DNA of 11,986 bases from Symbiodinium natans (GCA_905221605.1 CAJNDS010002460.1:400624-412609); one strand, 5' to 3'. Shown: positions 1 through 6,740, counted from the stretch's first letter. Notes: a model not told the origin generated them from the sequence alone. Numbers and translations are program-made.

Positions 1-10
1 GCTCATTTGC

Positions 11-1642
11 TCAACCTGGTTGGTAGACCGTCAGCAATTTGTAAAATATCATCACTGACCCCAACATTCGAGTGGAAACGATCTCGGTCTTCAATCTCTC
101 CGGAATCGCCTGCAGCAGCAAAGACACCGCTCTCTGCTCCAACAAAACATGCACAGTTTGAACCACTTTGAGCCCTTCCAGCTCAGCCTTGATGCCCAAC
201 CTTTCCAGCGGAGAAACACTCAACCATTTGGCATACGCTTGATATGCCTTTGAATAGACGCATTGCCACCACACTCTTCCTGTATCTGTCAGCGAAGACA
301 ACATTGTTTCGATCATTGCGATCCAATCACCCAGTGCCGTCGGATTGCTTGGTGTGTAGTCTGCCAAAGTAGGAAGGCTCATCACATGCTTCCCAAGAGC
401 CTCCGGACGTTCGGTTCCAGAACTATCACCAATGATTGGCATACCACGTGGCACCACTGCTCCAGGAGGTAAGCTGACCCTTCCACCAGGCCCTTGAGGT
501 AGTCCATGTCCCATTCCAGGCGTAAAAGCTGTGAGCGGAACCTTTTCTAATTCCAACTTCCCAGCGATCATTTTCCACCGATATGGAACATCATCCACCA
601 TTGTATATCCACCCGATCCTGCTGAGTTCTCTTGCGTTTCCCGAGCTGAAACAAAACCGGGCTGCTTCCCCATAGGTGCGACGGAACCATCAACACCTGA
701 CGGCAAGGAAGTAATCGGAACATGTGTTAAACCAGGTGGTCCACTTGCATATCCACCACTTGCAGAACCTCCCATAGGGTAATTCAATGGAGGTAATCTG
801 GAGGGTTTCTTCCCTTCAGCCACGTGCATCATTGGCACTTCTTTTTCATCCTCCACATGAGCATCCCCTTTCCTGGGCTCAGGCAAGGGTTGAAGGTCAC
901 AACCCTTTGGCAGGTCGTAGCCCTCAATCGGCAGCCATGTCCCATCAGGCAACACAGTCCAAAAACCACCCATACCATCAGTGTAGAAAACTTGTCCTGG
1001 CGGGTACTGTTTCTCTGGAGTCATTCCCAAGGGATATGCAGCATTTGCGTCCACCACTCCAGTGCTCCGTGCTCTTGAAGCTGACCCAGATGCAGCAGAG
1101 GTATAGCTTTTCTCCTCTACCCGATGCAACCTGTTTCCCAGCTCCTTTGTTTGCACAAGCAACTCTTTGAGTGCACGCTTAACCACTGCCATATCTTCAC
1201 CTTGTTCTTCACCACTCAGATCAGGAATAAGCTCTTCCTCGCCTTGTGTCTCACCAATATTACCTCTTTCCATCTGGCCCATTAAACCTGACGATGGCCT
1301 CTCAGCTGGTGCAGGTTCCCGATCCCGAAGTTCTGGCAACGACGGTGGCCTTCTTGTTTCTTCACCACTTCTATCCCCTCCGCTCGCAGGAAGACTTGCT
1401 GGCCTTGATTGCCTCAGTCTCATTTCTTCATGAGCCCGCTCGCTCCAGAAAGGATTCGCTGCTGGAAACGGAACCGCTTCATTTTCCACCTGAGACGTTT
1501 GTTGTATCATTGCAACTTCCCTACCATCTGTCAGTGCTTGCACCCCTTGCTGTCGTTCTTCACCCCCATCACCACGATTTTCTTCGGCTTCATTGGCCGC
1601 AGATGACAGTCCAGGTTCTGAGCGACGCCGCAACATGTCCAT
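11..1642 (-). CDS. gag-like protein of a dinoflagellate Ty1/copia-type retrotransposon, interrupted by a stop
   Basis: The frame runs 543 codons from an ATG at 1642-1640 in a good context (GCCATGG). An upstream in-frame TAG lies about 50 nt before it, so this is the likely start. Residues 1-150 are acidic and low-complexity. Residues about 150-179 can form a short coiled coil (VVKRALKELLVQTKELGNRL). Residues 222-236 hold an aromatic patch (FWTVLPDGTW). A Gly/Pro-rich linker fills about 250-420. The last 120 residues form the conserved block: LPTLADYTP, LGDWIAMIE (437-445), WWQ (458-460), SLLLQAIPE (507-515), then VYQPG. This order resembles the capsid-like domain of gag proteins I recall from Symbiodiniaceae copia-like elements, whose product packages element RNA. 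The frame ends at TGA (11-13) directly after YQPG, where the family usually continues; the codons after it (Ala, Asn, Glu) look like that continuation. Protease, integrase and reverse transcriptase would lie left of the window. Family call from memory, not from a search. Confidence 0.7.
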   Translation of the reverse strand: MDMLRRRSEPGLSSAANEAEENRGDGGEERQQGVQALTDGREVAMIQQTSQVENEAVPFPAANPFWSERAHEEMRLRQSRPASLPASGGDRSGEETRRPPSLPELRDREPAPAERPSSGLMGQMERGNIGETQGEEELIPDLSGEEQGEDMAVVKRALKELLVQTKELGNRLHRVEEKSYTSAASGSASRARSTGVVDANAAYPLGMTPEKQYPPGQVFYTDGMGGFWTVLPDGTWLPIEGYDLPKGCDLQPLPEPRKGDAHVEDEKEVPMMHVAEGKKPSRLPPLNYPMGGSASGGYASGPPGLTHVPITSLPSGVDGSVAPMGKQPGFVSARETQENSAGSGGYTMVDDVPYRWKMIAGKLELEKVPLTAFTPGMGHGLPQGPGGRVSLPPGAVVPRGMPIIGDSSGTERPEALGKHVMSLPTLADYTPSNPTALGDWIAMIETMLSSLTDTGRVWWQCVYSKAYQAYAKWLSVSPLERLGIKAELEGLKVVQTVHVLLEQRAVSLLLQAIPERLKTEIVSTRMLGSVMIFYKLLTVYQPG

Positions 1643-1908
1643 GGCGCGGAACAAACCAAAAATCTTACCTATTCCGCAGGAAGCCTAATTTGGGCTCATA
1701 ACCTACGGGGGCAACCGAAAGGGGAAAGGAATCAACCCAAACAGTCGCCAGAGGTTTCACCCTGAACCAACCAGCAAACACCAAGAACTCAAAACTTCTT
1801 TTTGCTACCAGGCGCATGGCCCAGTCTTGAGCCAATAAGATTACCAGGTACATTGACCCTTCAACTTTCAACACCAGCTCTTTTCTACAATACCAACTGC
1901 AGCTCCGC
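1643..1908 (-). other. leader (5' untranslated) region of the retroelement
   Basis: This unique sequence lies between the gag start and the telomere array and shares the minus orientation of gag. It holds a spliced-leader-like relic (1826-1844) about 185 nt upstream of the gag ATG. A donor-like AG|GTAAG lies at 1664-1670. A weak open frame of about 80 codons crosses it but has no recognised motif and starts only at a GTG. Near the outer edge, minus-strand TTGGTAT (1890-1896) matches the first bases of an initiator-Met tRNA primer site but then diverges, and no long terminal repeat is visible. Confidence 0.45.
1826..1844 (-). other. relic dinoflagellate spliced leader (DinoSL-like)
   Basis: On the minus strand this reads GTAATCTTATTGGCTCAAG. 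It matches the last 19 bases of the conserved dinoflagellate spliced leader at 15 positions, and the last 10 (TTGGCTCAAG) are exact. Relic leaders are known in dinoflagellate genes that passed through a trans-spliced mRNA and were copied back into DNA. The site is on the coding strand, upstream of gag, where such a relic belongs. A 10-base match by chance is not impossible in 12 kb, so the position is the main support. Confidence 0.5.
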
Positions 1909-1909
1909 A

Positions 1910-1965
1910 CCCTAAACCCTAAACCCTAAACCCTAAACCCTAAACCCTAAACCCTAAACCCTAAA
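1910..1965 (-). repeat. interstitial telomere array, CCCTAAA x8
   Basis: Eight perfect copies on the plus strand, directly abutting the retroelement leader. The G-rich strand (TTTAGGG) is the minus strand. Confidence 0.95.
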
Positions 1966-2022
1966 GGGAGTAGGAGGCCGGAGTCACATGACATCCTGAC
2001 GCTCTGGGCCCTTTCGCCCCAG

Positions 2023-2067
2023 AATCTGAAGGGCATGTACCCGAACAAGTGCTGGTCGCCCCTGTAA
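2023..2067 (+). other. exon-like island, plus strand
   Basis: A pyrimidine-rich CCCTTTCGCCCCAG precedes a frame coding NLKGMYPNKCWSPL that ends in TAA at 2065-2067. The TAA overlaps a donor-like GTAAGC at 2064, so this is either a terminal exon of 45 nt or an internal exon of 41 nt. The next plus-strand island starts with a similar NLKAAFP, which suggests related coding pieces. No family recognised. Confidence 0.35.
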
Positions 2068-2097
2068 GCAGCCAATAGCTAATAAGCTCAGCCTTTT

Positions 2098-2174
2098 TTG
2101 GGTTTAGGGTTTAGGGTTTAGGGTTTAGGGTTTAGGGTTTAGGGTTTAGGGTTTAGGGTTTAGGGTTTAGGGTT
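2098..2174 (+). repeat. interstitial telomere array, TTTAGGG x11
   Basis: Nearly perfect TTTAGGG copies, opposite in orientation to the array at 1910-1965. The two could pair in a single-stranded transcript. Confidence 0.95.
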
Positions 2175-2180
2175 CAAAAC

Positions 2181-2247
2181 CTGAAGGCTGCCTTTCCGGC
2201 CAGTAAGAATCCCTTCAGCGCACAGCTTCAGGGACGAATCCACAACT
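2181..2247 (+). other. exon-like open island, plus strand
   Basis: An open plus-strand frame reads NLKAAFPASKNPFSAQLQGR. It contains three AG acceptor-like sites (GGCCAG, CTTCAG twice), so exon limits cannot be set. It resembles the start of the island at 2023. Confidence 0.25.
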
Positions 2248-2248
2248 C

Positions 2249-2320
2249 TAACCCTAAACCCTAAACCCTAAACCCTAAACCCTACACCCCTAAACCCTAA
2301 ACCCTAAACCCTAAACCCTA
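2249..2320 (-). repeat. interstitial telomere array, CCCTAAA
   Basis: About ten CCCTAAA copies with one longer variant (CCCTACACC near 2280). Confidence 0.93.
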
Positions 2321-2321
2321 C

Positions 2322-2400
2322 CTGCTGAGGTCTTGCCAGGGTCCTTCTGCTCTTCGGCACTCAGGGGCGTCTTCTTCTTCGAGTCCTTCTTCGCCTTGGG
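2322..2400 (-). CDS. candidate Lys-rich exon, GT-AG bounded
   Basis: On the minus strand the telomere array runs into GTCCGCCTCTGCAG, a good acceptor ending at 2401. A 79-nt open frame follows (PKAKKDSKKKTPLSAEEQ, then KDPGKTSA), and CAG|GTAGGG forms a donor at 2321-2320 that merges into the next telomere array. Codons favour G or C in third position (AAG, GAG, GAC). The EEQKDPG stretch is matched by EEKQDPG in the island at 2830-2888. This is the clearest case of an exon lodged between telomere arrays. Protein unknown; no start or stop codon here. Confidence 0.5.
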
Positions 2401-2412
2401 CTGCAGAGGCGG

Positions 2413-2568
2413 ACCCTAAACCCTAAACCCTAAACCCTGAACCCTAAACCCTAAACCCTAAACCCTGAACCCTGAACCCTGAACCCTAAACCCTAAACCC
2501 TAAACCCTAAACCCTAAACCCTGAACCCTGAACCCTGAACCCTGAACCCTGAACCCTAAACCCTAAAC
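2413..2568 (-). repeat. telomere array with CCCTGAA variant blocks
   Basis: About 22 units. CCCTGAA variants occur in blocks of one, three and five among CCCTAAA units, as expected if local duplication spread a mutated unit. Confidence 0.95.
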
Positions 2569-2572
2569 GTAA

Positions 2573-2625
2573 ACCAGAAAGGAGCTCGGACTTCGCTTAG
2601 CACGGCACACTACGGCGCCAAGACC
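2573..2625 (+). other. short island, possibly exon-like
   Basis: CGGACTTCGCTTAG resembles an acceptor and is followed by an open frame STAHYGAKTG. Too short to decide. Confidence 0.2.
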
Positions 2626-2822
2626 GGGTTTAGGGGTTAGGTTTAGAGAAGAAAGGTTTAGGGTTTAGGGTTTAGGGTTTAGGGTTTAAGGTTTAGGGTT
2701 TAGGGTTTAGGGTTTAGGGTTGAGGGTTTAGGGTTTAGGGTTTAGGGTTTAGGGTTTAGGGTTTAGGGCTTAGGGCTTAGGGTTTAGGGTTTAGGGTTTA
2801 GGGTTTAGGGTTTAGGGCTTAG
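2626..2822 (+). repeat. interstitial telomere array, TTTAGGG
   Basis: About 25 units with scattered variants (CTTAGGG, TTGAGGG). The first 30 bases are degenerate. Confidence 0.95.
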
Positions 2823-2829
2823 AAAAAAC

Positions 2830-2888
2830 CTCTGAGCGCGCGTCATCCTTGTCCTTCTTGGAGCTCCCAGGATCCTGCTTCTCCTCTT
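2830..2888 (-). CDS. candidate Lys/Glu-rich exon fragment
   Basis: The minus-strand frame reads QEEKQDPGSSKKDKDDARSE. A GA-type donor could follow KKDK (AAG|GATGAC). The EEKQDPG part is similar to EEQKDPG in the exon at 2322-2400 at DNA and protein level, which suggests duplicated exons or paralogous pieces. Exon ends are unclear. Confidence 0.35.
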
Positions 2889-3016
2889 GGGGTTTGGGGT
2901 TTAGGGTTTGGGGTTTAGGGTTTAGGGTTTAGGGTTTGGGGTTTAGGATTTAGGGTTTAGGGTTTGGGGTTTAGGGTTTTGGGGTTTAGGGTTTAGGGTT
3001 TGGGGGGTTTGGGGGC
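2889..3016 (+). repeat. degenerate telomere array, TTTAGGG/TTTGGGG
   Basis: TTTGGGG units alternate irregularly with TTTAGGG and grow more frequent toward 3010. Confidence 0.9.
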
Positions 3017-3102
3017 TTTACTGGAAGGTCCGGCAGTGATTTGCTTCCACTCTTGGATGTTTTGGGAATGCACTACGTCTTTGAAGAAGATCAACGGGCC
3101 CA
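3017..3102 (-). other. exon-like open island, minus strand
   Basis: The frame reads VGPLIFFKDVVHSQNIQEWK, then QITAG. Possible acceptors are CTTCTTCAAAG and CATCCAAG. Coding-like, but splice limits are not clear. Confidence 0.3.
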
Positions 3103-3209
3103 CCCGAAACCCTAAACCCTAAACCCTAAACCCTAAACCCTAAACCCTAAACCCTAAACCCTAAACCCTAAACCCTAAACCCTAAACCCTAAACCCTAAA
3201 CCCTGAACC
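3103..3209 (-). repeat. interstitial telomere array, CCCTAAA x14
   Basis: Almost perfect CCCTAAA copies, ending in one CCCTGAA. Confidence 0.95.
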
Positions 3210-3321
3210 TTTGCGAGGTTGCGAGTTTTGAATGACCCAAGGCGTCAGGTTTCTCGAGTCGCCGGGCTTGTGGCCGCCGGCTCTGGCTTTGGCAGGGACT
3301 AAGGGCTGCAAGGCTTGAAGG

Positions 3322-3363
3322 CCTAAACCCTAAACCCTAAACCGTAAACCCTAAACCCTAAAC
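3322..3363 (-). repeat. short telomere array, CCCTAAA x6
   Basis: Six units, one changed to CCGTAAA. The island before it (3210-3321) shows no clear coding frame. Confidence 0.9.
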
Positions 3364-3399
3364 CGCTGCGTTTGTTGAGCTTGAGCCGTTGCTTCGCAG

Positions 3400-3450
3400 G
3401 TGCTTTTAGGAGATTCCAACAAGAGCTCATCACTTAGAGGGTCACCCATA
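3400..3450 (+). other. exon-like island, plus strand
   Basis: The acceptor-like GTTGCTTCGCAG is followed by the open frame VLLGDSNKSSSLRGSP. It weakly resembles FLGESN on the opposite strand at 4470-4490. Confidence 0.25.
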
Positions 3451-3536
3451 TTAGGGTTTAGGGCGCAGGGGGTGTTCGACGCAACTGCTAGCACCAGGAA
3501 GCTTAGGGTGTAGAACTTACCCTGCACCCTAAAGAA

Positions 3537-3603
3537 TAAACCCTAAACCTCCAACCCTAAACCCTAAACCCTAAACCCTCAACCCTAAACCCAAAACCCT
3601 CCC
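3537..3603 (-). repeat. degenerate telomere array, CCCTAAA
   Basis: About nine units with substitutions (CCTCCAA, CCCTCAA, CCCAAAA). Confidence 0.88.
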
Positions 3604-3616
3604 TTTCCGAAAGGTC

Positions 3617-3661
3617 CTTGAGCTCGTTCAGGCGGTTGACCAGCGCCACAATCTTCTCGTT
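3617..3661 (-). CDS. candidate 45-nt exon, AG...GA bounded
   Basis: The minus strand shows CCTTACTTCCCAACTCTGTG followed by GCAG, an excellent pyrimidine-rich acceptor. Then come exactly 15 codons, NEKIVALVNRLNELK, and a GA-type donor (AAG|GACC). Most third positions are G or C. The peptide would form an amphipathic helix with Leu/Val on one face, so a coiled-coil segment is plausible. Flanking telomere arrays point outward in opposite orientations. Protein unknown. Confidence 0.5.
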
Positions 3662-3693
3662 CTGCCACAGAGTTGGGAAGTAAGGAGGCTGGG

Positions 3694-3817
3694 GATTAGG
3701 GTTTAGGGTTTAGGGTTTGGGGTTTAGGGTTCAGGGCTTGGGGCTTGGGGTTTAGGGTCTAGGGTTTAGGGTTTAGGGTTTAGGGTTTGGGGTTTGGGGG
3801 TTGAGGGTTTCAGGGTT
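3694..3817 (+). repeat. degenerate telomere array, TTTAGGG
   Basis: About 17 units, many TTTGGGG or CTTGGGG. The stretch 3818-3950 after it is unique, A/T-richer and shows nothing I recognise. Confidence 0.88.
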
Positions 3818-3950
3818 GATTTTGCAGACACATCTGATTTTTTTCATCTGGCCTTGACGAATCTTATGCCTATGACGTCTGACCCTGCCCTATACCTTGG
3901 AAACCCCACTCTTGCCCCCATGTGGTACCTTGCGATCCATTAGCACTGCA

Positions 3951-3997
3951 CGCCCTAAGCCCTAAACGCTAAACCCCAAACCCCAAACCCTGAACCC
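3951..3997 (-). repeat. short degenerate telomere array, CCCTAAA type
   Basis: Six diverged units (CCCTAAG, CGCTAAA, CCCCAAA, CCCTGAA). The open plus-strand frame after it (4003-4077, FRVQLAIKLYTLRPKPETLK) may be a coding remnant. Confidence 0.75.
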
Positions 3998-4128
3998 ATT
4001 CAGAGTGCAACTCGCCATCAAACTGTACACTCTGCGGCCGAAGCCCGAAACCCTGAAGCACAAAGACCATGTGGGCTTAGGGTTTATAGGGTGTAGGGTT
4101 TACGGTTTGGGTTAATCTGGTTCCTTCC

Positions 4129-4253
4129 GCGGTCCTTACTATAAGGCGGGCCCTCTTGTTTGACCCTAATATAGGGTACCCAAAAACACGACGCCAATAT
4201 AGAGAACTGACCGTATGGGTAGTGGGGTCCACTTTGGCGGTCCTTACTGTAAG
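4129..4253. repeat. 108-bp direct repeat pair, GCGGTCCTTACTRTAAG
   Basis: The 17-mer GCGGTCCTTACTRTAAG occurs at 4129-4145 and 4237-4253. The first copy leads into a segment (to 4205) related in inverted orientation to 5499-5562. Likely part of a dispersed repeat. An open minus-strand frame here (LTVRTAK and LIVRTAE in the two copies) reflects the same duplication. Confidence 0.55.
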
Positions 4254-4339
4254 TGTGCCGTACGACATGTGGGACTCAAAAAGGGATCCTAACTTAGAGC
4301 ATTATTCAACGCAAAAACAATAAAAACCTTACAGGACCA

Positions 4340-4377
4340 CCCTAAACCCTAAACCCTAAGCCCTACACCCTAAACCC
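4340..4377 (-). repeat. short telomere array, CCCTAAA
   Basis: Five units with two variants. Confidence 0.88.
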
Positions 4378-4384
4378 TTGTAGG

Positions 4385-4490
4385 GGAGTTCTCCGAATGA
4401 TGTATCAGGTCTTTGCCCCGGGCCTTGTTGATCTGTCCGCCACTGAGGCCCTCTTCCTTCAGGATGGCCTTTGGGAGGTTAGACTCACCC
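4385..4490 (-). other. exon-like island, minus strand
   Basis: A continuous minus frame reads FLGESNLPKAILKEEGLSGG then QINKARGKDLIHHSE. It has GC-rich third positions in the middle and a possible GC donor after INK (AAG|GCCCGG). A GTGAGT donor-like site lies near its start. A frameshifted partial copy lies 120 bp to the right (4564-4606). Confidence 0.35.
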
Positions 4491-4496
4491 AGGAAA

Positions 4497-4562
4497 GGTT
4501 TAGGGTTTAAGGTTTAGGGTTTAGGGTTTAGGGCTTAGGGCTAAGGGTTTAGGGTTTAGGGC
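4497..4562 (+). repeat. interstitial telomere array, TTTAGGG
   Basis: Nine units, with TTTAAGG and CTTAGGG variants. It separates two related gene fragments. Confidence 0.92.
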
Positions 4563-4563
4563 A

Positions 4564-4606
4564 ACCCTCTTCCTCAGGATTGCCTTTAGAGCTTAGACTC
4601 AACACC
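4564..4606 (-). pseudogene. degenerate copy of the 4440-4485 island
   Basis: The minus strand matches AGTCTAA...AAAGGC.ATCCTGA.GGAAGAGGG of the neighbouring island with small gaps that break the frame. A decayed duplicate. Confidence 0.45.
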
Positions 4607-4637
4607 CCCTCGGTTCTAGCTGACTCTGACAGGAAGG

Positions 4638-4687
4638 GTGTAGGGTTTAGGGTTTAGGGTTTAGGGTCTAGGGTTTAGGGTTTAGGG
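4638..4687 (+). repeat. interstitial telomere array, TTTAGGG
   Basis: Seven units, one TCTAGGG. Confidence 0.93.
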
Positions 4688-4806
4688 GTGTTTCCCTGCG
4701 TGCGTTTGGGGGATCTCAGTGGGTGACTCTTGGGTTTACGGGGCTTTGCGGGTTGCCTTACAAGCCCTGACGGACGCGAGCACTCTTGGGCCCCAACGGT
4801 TACAGG

Positions 4807-4856
4807 ATTTAGGGGGGTTTAGGGTTTAGGGTCTAGGGTATAGGGTCTAGGGTTTA
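4807..4856 (+). repeat. degenerate telomere array, TTTAGGG
   Basis: Seven units with TCTAGGG and TATAGGG variants. Confidence 0.88.
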
Positions 4857-4857
4857 C

Positions 4858-4944
4858 AGTAAACTCCAGGACGTTGGGTGGATTCCCTTGAGTGTACCTT
4901 TTGGGGTCTGGGGACAAGGATGTTCCAACTTTTTGGAGTTTGCT
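4858..4944. repeat. imperfect inverted repeat, 20-nt arms
   Basis: AGTAAACTCCAGGACGTTGG (4858-4877) and the reverse complement of 4925-4944 agree at 16 of 20 bases. They could form a stem with a 47-nt loop. The island 4858-5020 is also open on the minus strand for over 50 codons (KLQKVGTSLSPDPKRYTQGN), with no family recognised. Confidence 0.5.
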
Positions 4945-5030
4945 GTGGGGCTTAGTGACTGGGGATCCTTGCACCAGTACAGGGAAACAACCGTCCCTCG
5001 CAAGTAGGATTTGGGGTTGCAAGTCACTTC

Positions 5031-5127
5031 ACCCTAAAACCTAAACCCTAAACATCCCTAAACCCTAAACCCTAAACCCTAAACCCTAAACCCTAAACCC
5101 TAAACCCTAAACCCTAAACCCTAAACC
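5031..5127 (-). repeat. interstitial telomere array, CCCTAAA
   Basis: About 13 units, perfect from 5055 onward. Confidence 0.95.
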
Positions 5128-5130
5128 CAC

Positions 5131-5173
5131 GTACTGCTTCTTGATGATTCCATGCCCAAAGGATCCAATGCAC
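5131..5173 (-). CDS. candidate 43-nt exon, GT-AG bounded
   Basis: On the minus strand GTGCTCCCTGTTTAG is an acceptor, followed by one phase base and 14 codons (CIGSFGHGIIKKQY). The donor GTGGGT (5130-5125) runs straight into TTTAGGG units, so the intron would begin inside the telomere array. No protein family recognised. Confidence 0.4.
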
Positions 5174-5244
5174 CTAAACAGGGAGCACTCGCGCCTGAGG
5201 GTGCTTCCTGTATAGGGGCTTTGGTGTCCAAGTGGAAAAGTATG

Positions 5245-5366
5245 GTTTAGGGTTTAGGGTTTAGGGCTTAGGGTTTAAGGGTTTCGGGTTAAGGGTTAAG
5301 GTTTAAGGTTTAAGGTTTGAGGTTTAAGGTTTAAGGTTTAGGGCTTAGGGTTTAGGGTTTAGGGTT
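5245..5366 (+). repeat. telomere array with TTTAAGG variant core
   Basis: TTTAGGG at both ends and a block of six to seven TTTAAGG-like units near 5285-5337. The variant has spread locally. Confidence 0.92.
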
Positions 5367-5369
5367 GGT

Positions 5370-5640
5370 ACGTGGACCCTTTGGGTACGGACGGGGAGGG
5401 GATAGAAAACGCAACTCCGCAACTTCGACCCTTGAATCCTGGGGCTGATGGATGTACGAGATAATTATTAGGGTGAGGAAAGCAGAGGTGGCATTTTGTC
5501 TCTAGATTACGGTCCCTTTTGTGGTACCCTACATAAAAGGGGCCGCCTTATAACAGGGCCCCAAATAAACCATAATTTAGAGAAATCACCAAGTCTGTTT
5601 TATGTAGCCGACCTACGTAGTTTTCAGGGGTTCAGGGCTT
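5370..5640. other. unique island with a dispersed-repeat segment
   Basis: No coding frame convinced me. Positions 5499-5562, read on the minus strand, are colinear with 4131-4205 (TATAAGGCGG, TAGGGTACC and ATCTAGAGA/ATATAGAGA in the same order). Confidence 0.4.
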
Positions 5641-5752
5641 AGGGCTTAGGGTTAAGAGCCTCAAACCAAAATGGACGCGCGCTGACATGGCAAATTTGTT
5701 GCACGCGGGGCTCTGCCAGATAATCGCGCGGCGTATGGGCTTATTGCTCAAT

Positions 5753-5801
5753 TAAACCCTAAACCCTAAACCCTAAACCCTAAACCCTAAACCCTAAACC
5801 C
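5753..5801 (-). repeat. interstitial telomere array, CCCTAAA x7
   Basis: Seven perfect units. The island before it (5656-5752) is open on plus, with ATGGCAAATTTG at 5685 and a TAA that arises where the frame meets the array. The island after it (5802-5901) has a short frame PEQTADLSKAWVD ending in TAA. Confidence 0.95.
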
Positions 5802-6034
5802 GAACAGACTGCTGACCTGTCGAAGGCATGGGTCGATTAACATCTCAGAAAGGTCTACAAAATAAATAGGCTATGCAAGATGTGTTTTGGCGCCTTGTTC
5901 GGAAACCCTGAACCCTAAACCCTAGACCTGAGCTGTGCTGTAAGCCCTGTTGAAGACCATGTATGAATAGGCTCCCAAATAAAGAAAGAAGGGGAATTAC
6001 AAAAAAATCCCGATGCACAACAACAGAGACACTC

Positions 6035-6085
6035 TTATGCTCGCGCCTTCTCCTCGATGATCTTCTGCTTCAGATCTTCGAGTTC
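6035..6085 (-). CDS. candidate terminal exon, coiled-coil-like C-terminus with TAA stop
   Basis: The minus strand reads GGCTTCCTGGTGTTGCAG as acceptor. Sixteen codons follow (ELEDLKQKIIEEKARA) and then TAA at 6037-6035. The heptad-like spacing of Leu and Ile suggests a short coiled coil, and third positions are mostly G or C. The downstream minus-strand sequence (6034-5935) is A/T-richer with T runs and no long frame, as expected for a 3' untranslated region. Minus-strand islands at 7650, 8420, 9150, 9620 and 10300 could be its upstream exons, all Lys/Glu-rich toward this end. No family recognised. Confidence 0.5.
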   Translation of the reverse strand, partial: ELEDLKQKIIEEKARA

Positions 6086-6142
6086 CTGCAACACCAGGAA
6101 GCCTAAACCCGAACCCTCCCCCCCGGGAGCAACACCCCCTCT

Positions 6143-6235
6143 AAACCCTAAGAAAACCCTAAACCCTAAATCCAAAACCCTAAACCCTAAACCCTATGCG
6201 TACCCTAAACTAAACCCTAAAACCCTACTAAGCCG
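6143..6235 (-). repeat. degenerate telomere array, CCCTAAA
   Basis: About 11 diverged units. Confidence 0.85.
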
Positions 6236-6318
6236 CTAAACGCTTAAGCCGCAGATCAACCTCGACCCCAAACCCCTGAACCACCTGAACCCCAACAGAC
6301 ACACTGTAGCCCTTCTTC

Positions 6319-6366
6319 GGGTTTAGGGTTCAGGGTTCAGGGTTTAGGGTTTAGGGTTTGGGGTTT
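6319..6366 (+). repeat. short telomere array, TTTAGGG
   Basis: Seven units with TTCAGGG and TTTGGGG variants. Confidence 0.9.
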
Positions 6367-6490
6367 GTAATGGCCCATACCAGGGGACCATGTAACTACC
6401 CTGAGAACCTCTAACCCACAACCCTGAAACCCAACCCTAACACTCTGAATTGAGAAGGGCTCAGCCAACCGAAGAAGAGGCAGCCAATAA

Positions 6491-6567
6491 GCCTAAACCC
6501 TAAACCCTACTGAACCCTAAACCCCAAACCTTGCTGACCCTAAACCCCTAAACCCTAAACCCTACTG
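6491..6567 (-). repeat. telomere array with CTACTGA/TTGCTGA interruptions
   Basis: CCCTAAA units are broken by CTACTGA- and TTGCTGA-type inserts. The same variant recurs at 7509-7607, on the other side of the element at 6632-7493. Confidence 0.88.
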
Positions 6568-6631
6568 AGTACCTACTGAAATCTAAAGGGTAAGGCATCA
6601 ACAGAATCATTTAAAAATATCTTATTTATAG

Positions 6632-6660
6632 GCGGATCAAGAAAAACTGATTTGGGATCA
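6632..6660 (+). repeat. left terminal inverted repeat
   Basis: Outer sequence GCGGATCAAG; pairs with 7467-7493. Confidence 0.5.
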
Positions 6661-6721
6661 GAAAGTAATTTACTGAAGACTTCGAAGGCTTGTTTCAAGC
6701 GGAGCGGAGGCTGTAAACGCT

Positions 6722-6740
6722 CAGAAATGCAGCATTTCTG
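6722..6740. repeat. perfect 9-bp palindrome arms, CAGAAATGC/GCATTTCTG
   Basis: Two perfect arms around a single A at the edge of the 42-bp repeat. Confidence 0.8.

Noticed and set aside
263-1606. Plus-strand open frames opposite gag (for example 787-1170 and 1246-1701)
   Set aside because: They lie antisense to a 543-codon frame with recognisable conserved motifs and have no motif of their own.
1652-1654. Start of gag at TTG, four codons upstream of the ATG
   Set aside because: The ATG at 1642-1640 has a strong context; a TTG start is unlikely in a nuclear gene.
1890-1896. Primer-binding-site-like TTGGTAT on the minus strand
   Set aside because: Only seven bases match before it diverges, and no long terminal repeat is visible beside it.
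4077-4268. A 63-codon minus-strand gene
   Set aside because: It is explained by the 108-bp repeat pair and reads into telomere units at its end.
5656-5690. Spliced-leader match around CCAAAATGG
   Set aside because: Only nine bases match and the neighbouring leader bases do not.
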